This document shows positions 4,740 to 5,836 of a stretch of 5,836 nucleotides of DNA, in pieces. Source of the stretch: JALZAA01 sp046727755 (GTDB lineage Bacteria > Actinomycetota > Acidimicrobiia > IMCC26256 > JACDBD01); assembly GCA_046727755.1 (NCBI GenBank), contig JBKPDG010000187.1, positions 1 to 5,836 of the forward strand, given 5' to 3'. The notes below the pieces were generated by a model, which saw only the letters and a list, made by a program, of their open reading frames with translations, was not told where the DNA came from and made no database searches. The position numbers and the translations under genes are program-made. Position 1 is the first letter of the stretch. The number at the start of each line of letters is the position of its first letter.

Positions 4740-5329
4740 GCGTTCGCGGGTTCTGTCAACCCACCGGGAAGCGCGTGTGTCACGCCCTTCATGCGGGCGG
4801 CGAACGCGGTGTCCGAGAGCGCGGGCTCGCTCTTCACCTCGTCGGGATCGGGGAGCGGATCGAGGAGATCCACCCACGACGTGCAGCCGCCGTATTCCTC
4901 ACGCCACGGCACCTCGAGTGGTTCGAGCAGCCGGTGCACGCGCAGCGCCAGCACCCAGAGCGGCTGGCGCTTCTTCCAGTGCAGGCGCGACTCGGCGTAT
5001 TCGCGCGACCAGATCAGCTTGGAGTCGAGCGCATCCAATTGGTCGGGCTCGGTGATCGTCGCCGTGCCCACGATGTCGGCCCAGCCGTCGATGCGGATGG
5101 GCTCGCCCACGGGTGAGCCGGCGGCGAGATCGACCGTCGAGCGGTACGCGGGCTTCAGCAGCTCGGGCCGTTGGTGCTCGGCCGTGGGATAGAGCCACAC
5201 CCGCCGCGACTTGACCCCGAACCGCCGTCCGTCCTCGTACAACCCGCCCTTGCGCACGTCGAGGATCTGCTCGCCCTCGAGGAGCGCGTGGACGATCACT
5301 GCCCACTCCTTGAACGCGGGGATCGCCAT
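4736..5329 (-). CDS. DUF1802 family protein
   Basis: A 197-residue soluble protein matching the DUF1802 pattern: KEWA (7-10), ALLEGEQILDVRKGGL (15-30), then a YEDGRRFGV turn and LYPTAEHQ (46-53). The C-terminal half has WSREYAESRLHWKKRQPLWVL (about 107-127) and a GGCTSWVDL segment (about 147-155). The family is widespread in bacteria and archaea, but its biochemical role is not established. No transmembrane helix or signal peptide is present. The ATG (complement of 5327-5329) lies 21 nt behind the stop of the sugar-nucleotide reductase gene and has no clear RBS, so translation may depend on coupling. Its stop shares the CTAG at 4736-4739 with the convergent glycosyltransferase gene. Its presence next to a deoxysugar gene may be coincidental. 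Confidence 0.85.
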   Translation of the reverse strand: MAIPAFKEWAVIVHALLEGEQILDVRKGGLYEDGRRFGVKSRRVWLYPTAEHQRPELLKPAYRSTVDLAAGSPVGEPIRIDGWADIVGTATITEPDQLDALDSKLIWSREYAESRLHWKKRQPLWVLALRVHRLLEPLEVPWREEYGGCTSWVDLLDPLPDPDEVKSEPALSDTAFAARMKGVTHALPGGLTEPANA

Positions 5330-5350
5330 AGCCGGAAGGATGCCGAGGGG

Positions 5351-5836
5351 TCAGCCGTGGCCGGCCCGTGCCGCCTCCAGAACGTCGCGCAGCGTCTCGT
5401 CGAAGGGGATCGCGGGCTCCCAGCCGGTGGCGGCGCGGAGCCGGGCGGGGTCACCGACGAGGCGGGGGACGTCGACCGGTCGCACGAGCTCGGGATCGAC
5501 GACGAGCTCGAGCGGCGCGTCGCTCATCGAGAGCAGCACCTCGGCGACGTCGCGCACGGTCACGCCCCGGCCCGAGCACACGTTGTACGCCTCGCCCGGC
5601 GTCCCGTGCTCGACGAGCAGGCGGTAGGCGCGCACCACGTCGCGCACGTCGGAGAGGTCGCGGACGACGTCGAGCCGGCCCACCTCGACCTTCGAGCCCG
5701 CGGCGCGTTCGGCGTCGGCGATGCGCTGCGCGAGTCCGGGCACGAGCATCGACGCGCTCTGCCCTGGACCGGTGTGGTTGAAGGCGCGGACACGCAGCGT
5801 TCCCAGCCCGTCACCGAGGAAGGTCTGCAACGCGAG
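5351..5836 (-). CDS. rmd: GDP-4-keto-6-deoxymannose reductase-like SDR enzyme, C-terminal part
   Basis: C-terminal 161 residues of an extended short-chain dehydrogenase/reductase; the frame stays open to the window edge, so the N-terminal Rossmann fold and the YxxxK active site lie outside. Visible family marks are RAFNHTGPGQ (plus strand near 5760-5790), VVRDLSDVRDVVRAYRLL (near 5625-5680), GEAYNVCSGRGVTV (near 5555-5600) and RPVDVPRLVGDPARLRAATGW (near 5425-5490). This series closely follows the C-terminus of Rmd, which reduces GDP-4-keto-6-deoxymannose to GDP-rhamnose. GDP-6-deoxytalose or other GDP-sugar reductases and GDP-mannose dehydratases are related alternatives. It is followed after 21 nt by the DUF1802 gene on the same strand. 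The product could supply activated deoxysugar to glycosyltransferases such as the one nearby. Confidence 0.82.
   Translation of the reverse strand, partial: LALQTFLGDGLGTLRVRAFNHTGPGQSASMLVPGLAQRIADAERAAGSKVEVGRLDVVRDLSDVRDVVRAYRLLVEHGTPGEAYNVCSGRGVTVRDVAEVLLSMSDAPLELVVDPELVRPVDVPRLVGDPARLRAATGWEPAIPFDETLRDVLEAARAGHG

Noticed and set aside
3576..4877. 433-codon open frame on the minus strand
   Set aside because: It lies antisense to the well-supported glycosyltransferase gene and its translation is Arg/Gly/Asp-rich without any family motif, as expected for a shadow frame in high-GC DNA.
5828..5830. TTG as start codon of the Rmd-like gene
   Set aside because: The frame remains open to the window edge and the NAD-binding and YxxxK parts are missing, so this is an internal leucine codon and the gene is cut by the window.

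Overview
The window is GC-rich (strong G/C preference at third codon positions), uses GTG as well as ATG starts, and carries tandem FadE-type acyl-CoA dehydrogenases. It also has tightly packed operons and a long multi-domain glycosyltransferase. Together these point to an actinobacterium, possibly an Acidimicrobiia-like lineage; the lineage is inference, since there is no rRNA or other marker.

Left block (1-2198, + strand): a compact operon. It holds the 3' end of an acyl-CoA dehydrogenase gene, a second complete acyl-CoA dehydrogenase, a one-TM small protein with an internally duplicated domain, and a 78-residue protein of unknown function. Gaps are 9, 15 and 12 nt, each with a purine-rich ribosome-binding site. 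The two dehydrogenases look like the subunits of a heteromeric enzyme of the FadE26/FadE27 type, acting in beta-oxidation of a CoA-linked acyl chain. Neither visible C-terminus has the usual YEGT-type catalytic glutamate.

Middle block (2199-2532): about 330 nt without a conventional gene but full of signals. These include a perfect 6-bp inverted repeat over a possible extended -10, a 15-nt stretch almost perfectly complementary to the 3' end of 16S rRNA, and a 13-codon ORF placed correctly behind it. They are followed by a GC hairpin and a perfect 14-bp stem closed by a TTCG tetraloop. This is the most unusual part of the window and may be a leader-peptide/attenuator region or a small-RNA gene.

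Right block (2533-5836): a short coiled-coil protein is translationally coupled (GTGA overlap) to a 628-residue glycosyltransferase. The latter joins a degraded GT-A/GT2-like half to a GT-B/GT4-like half. On the minus strand, and convergent with it, lie a DUF1802 protein and the C-terminal part of a GDP-4-keto-6-deoxymannose reductase-like SDR enzyme. The two convergent blocks share a CTAG stop palindrome. A GDP-deoxysugar enzyme next to a two-domain glycosyltransferase suggests the edge of a surface-glycan cluster. No mobile element, CRISPR array, tRNA or rRNA was seen.
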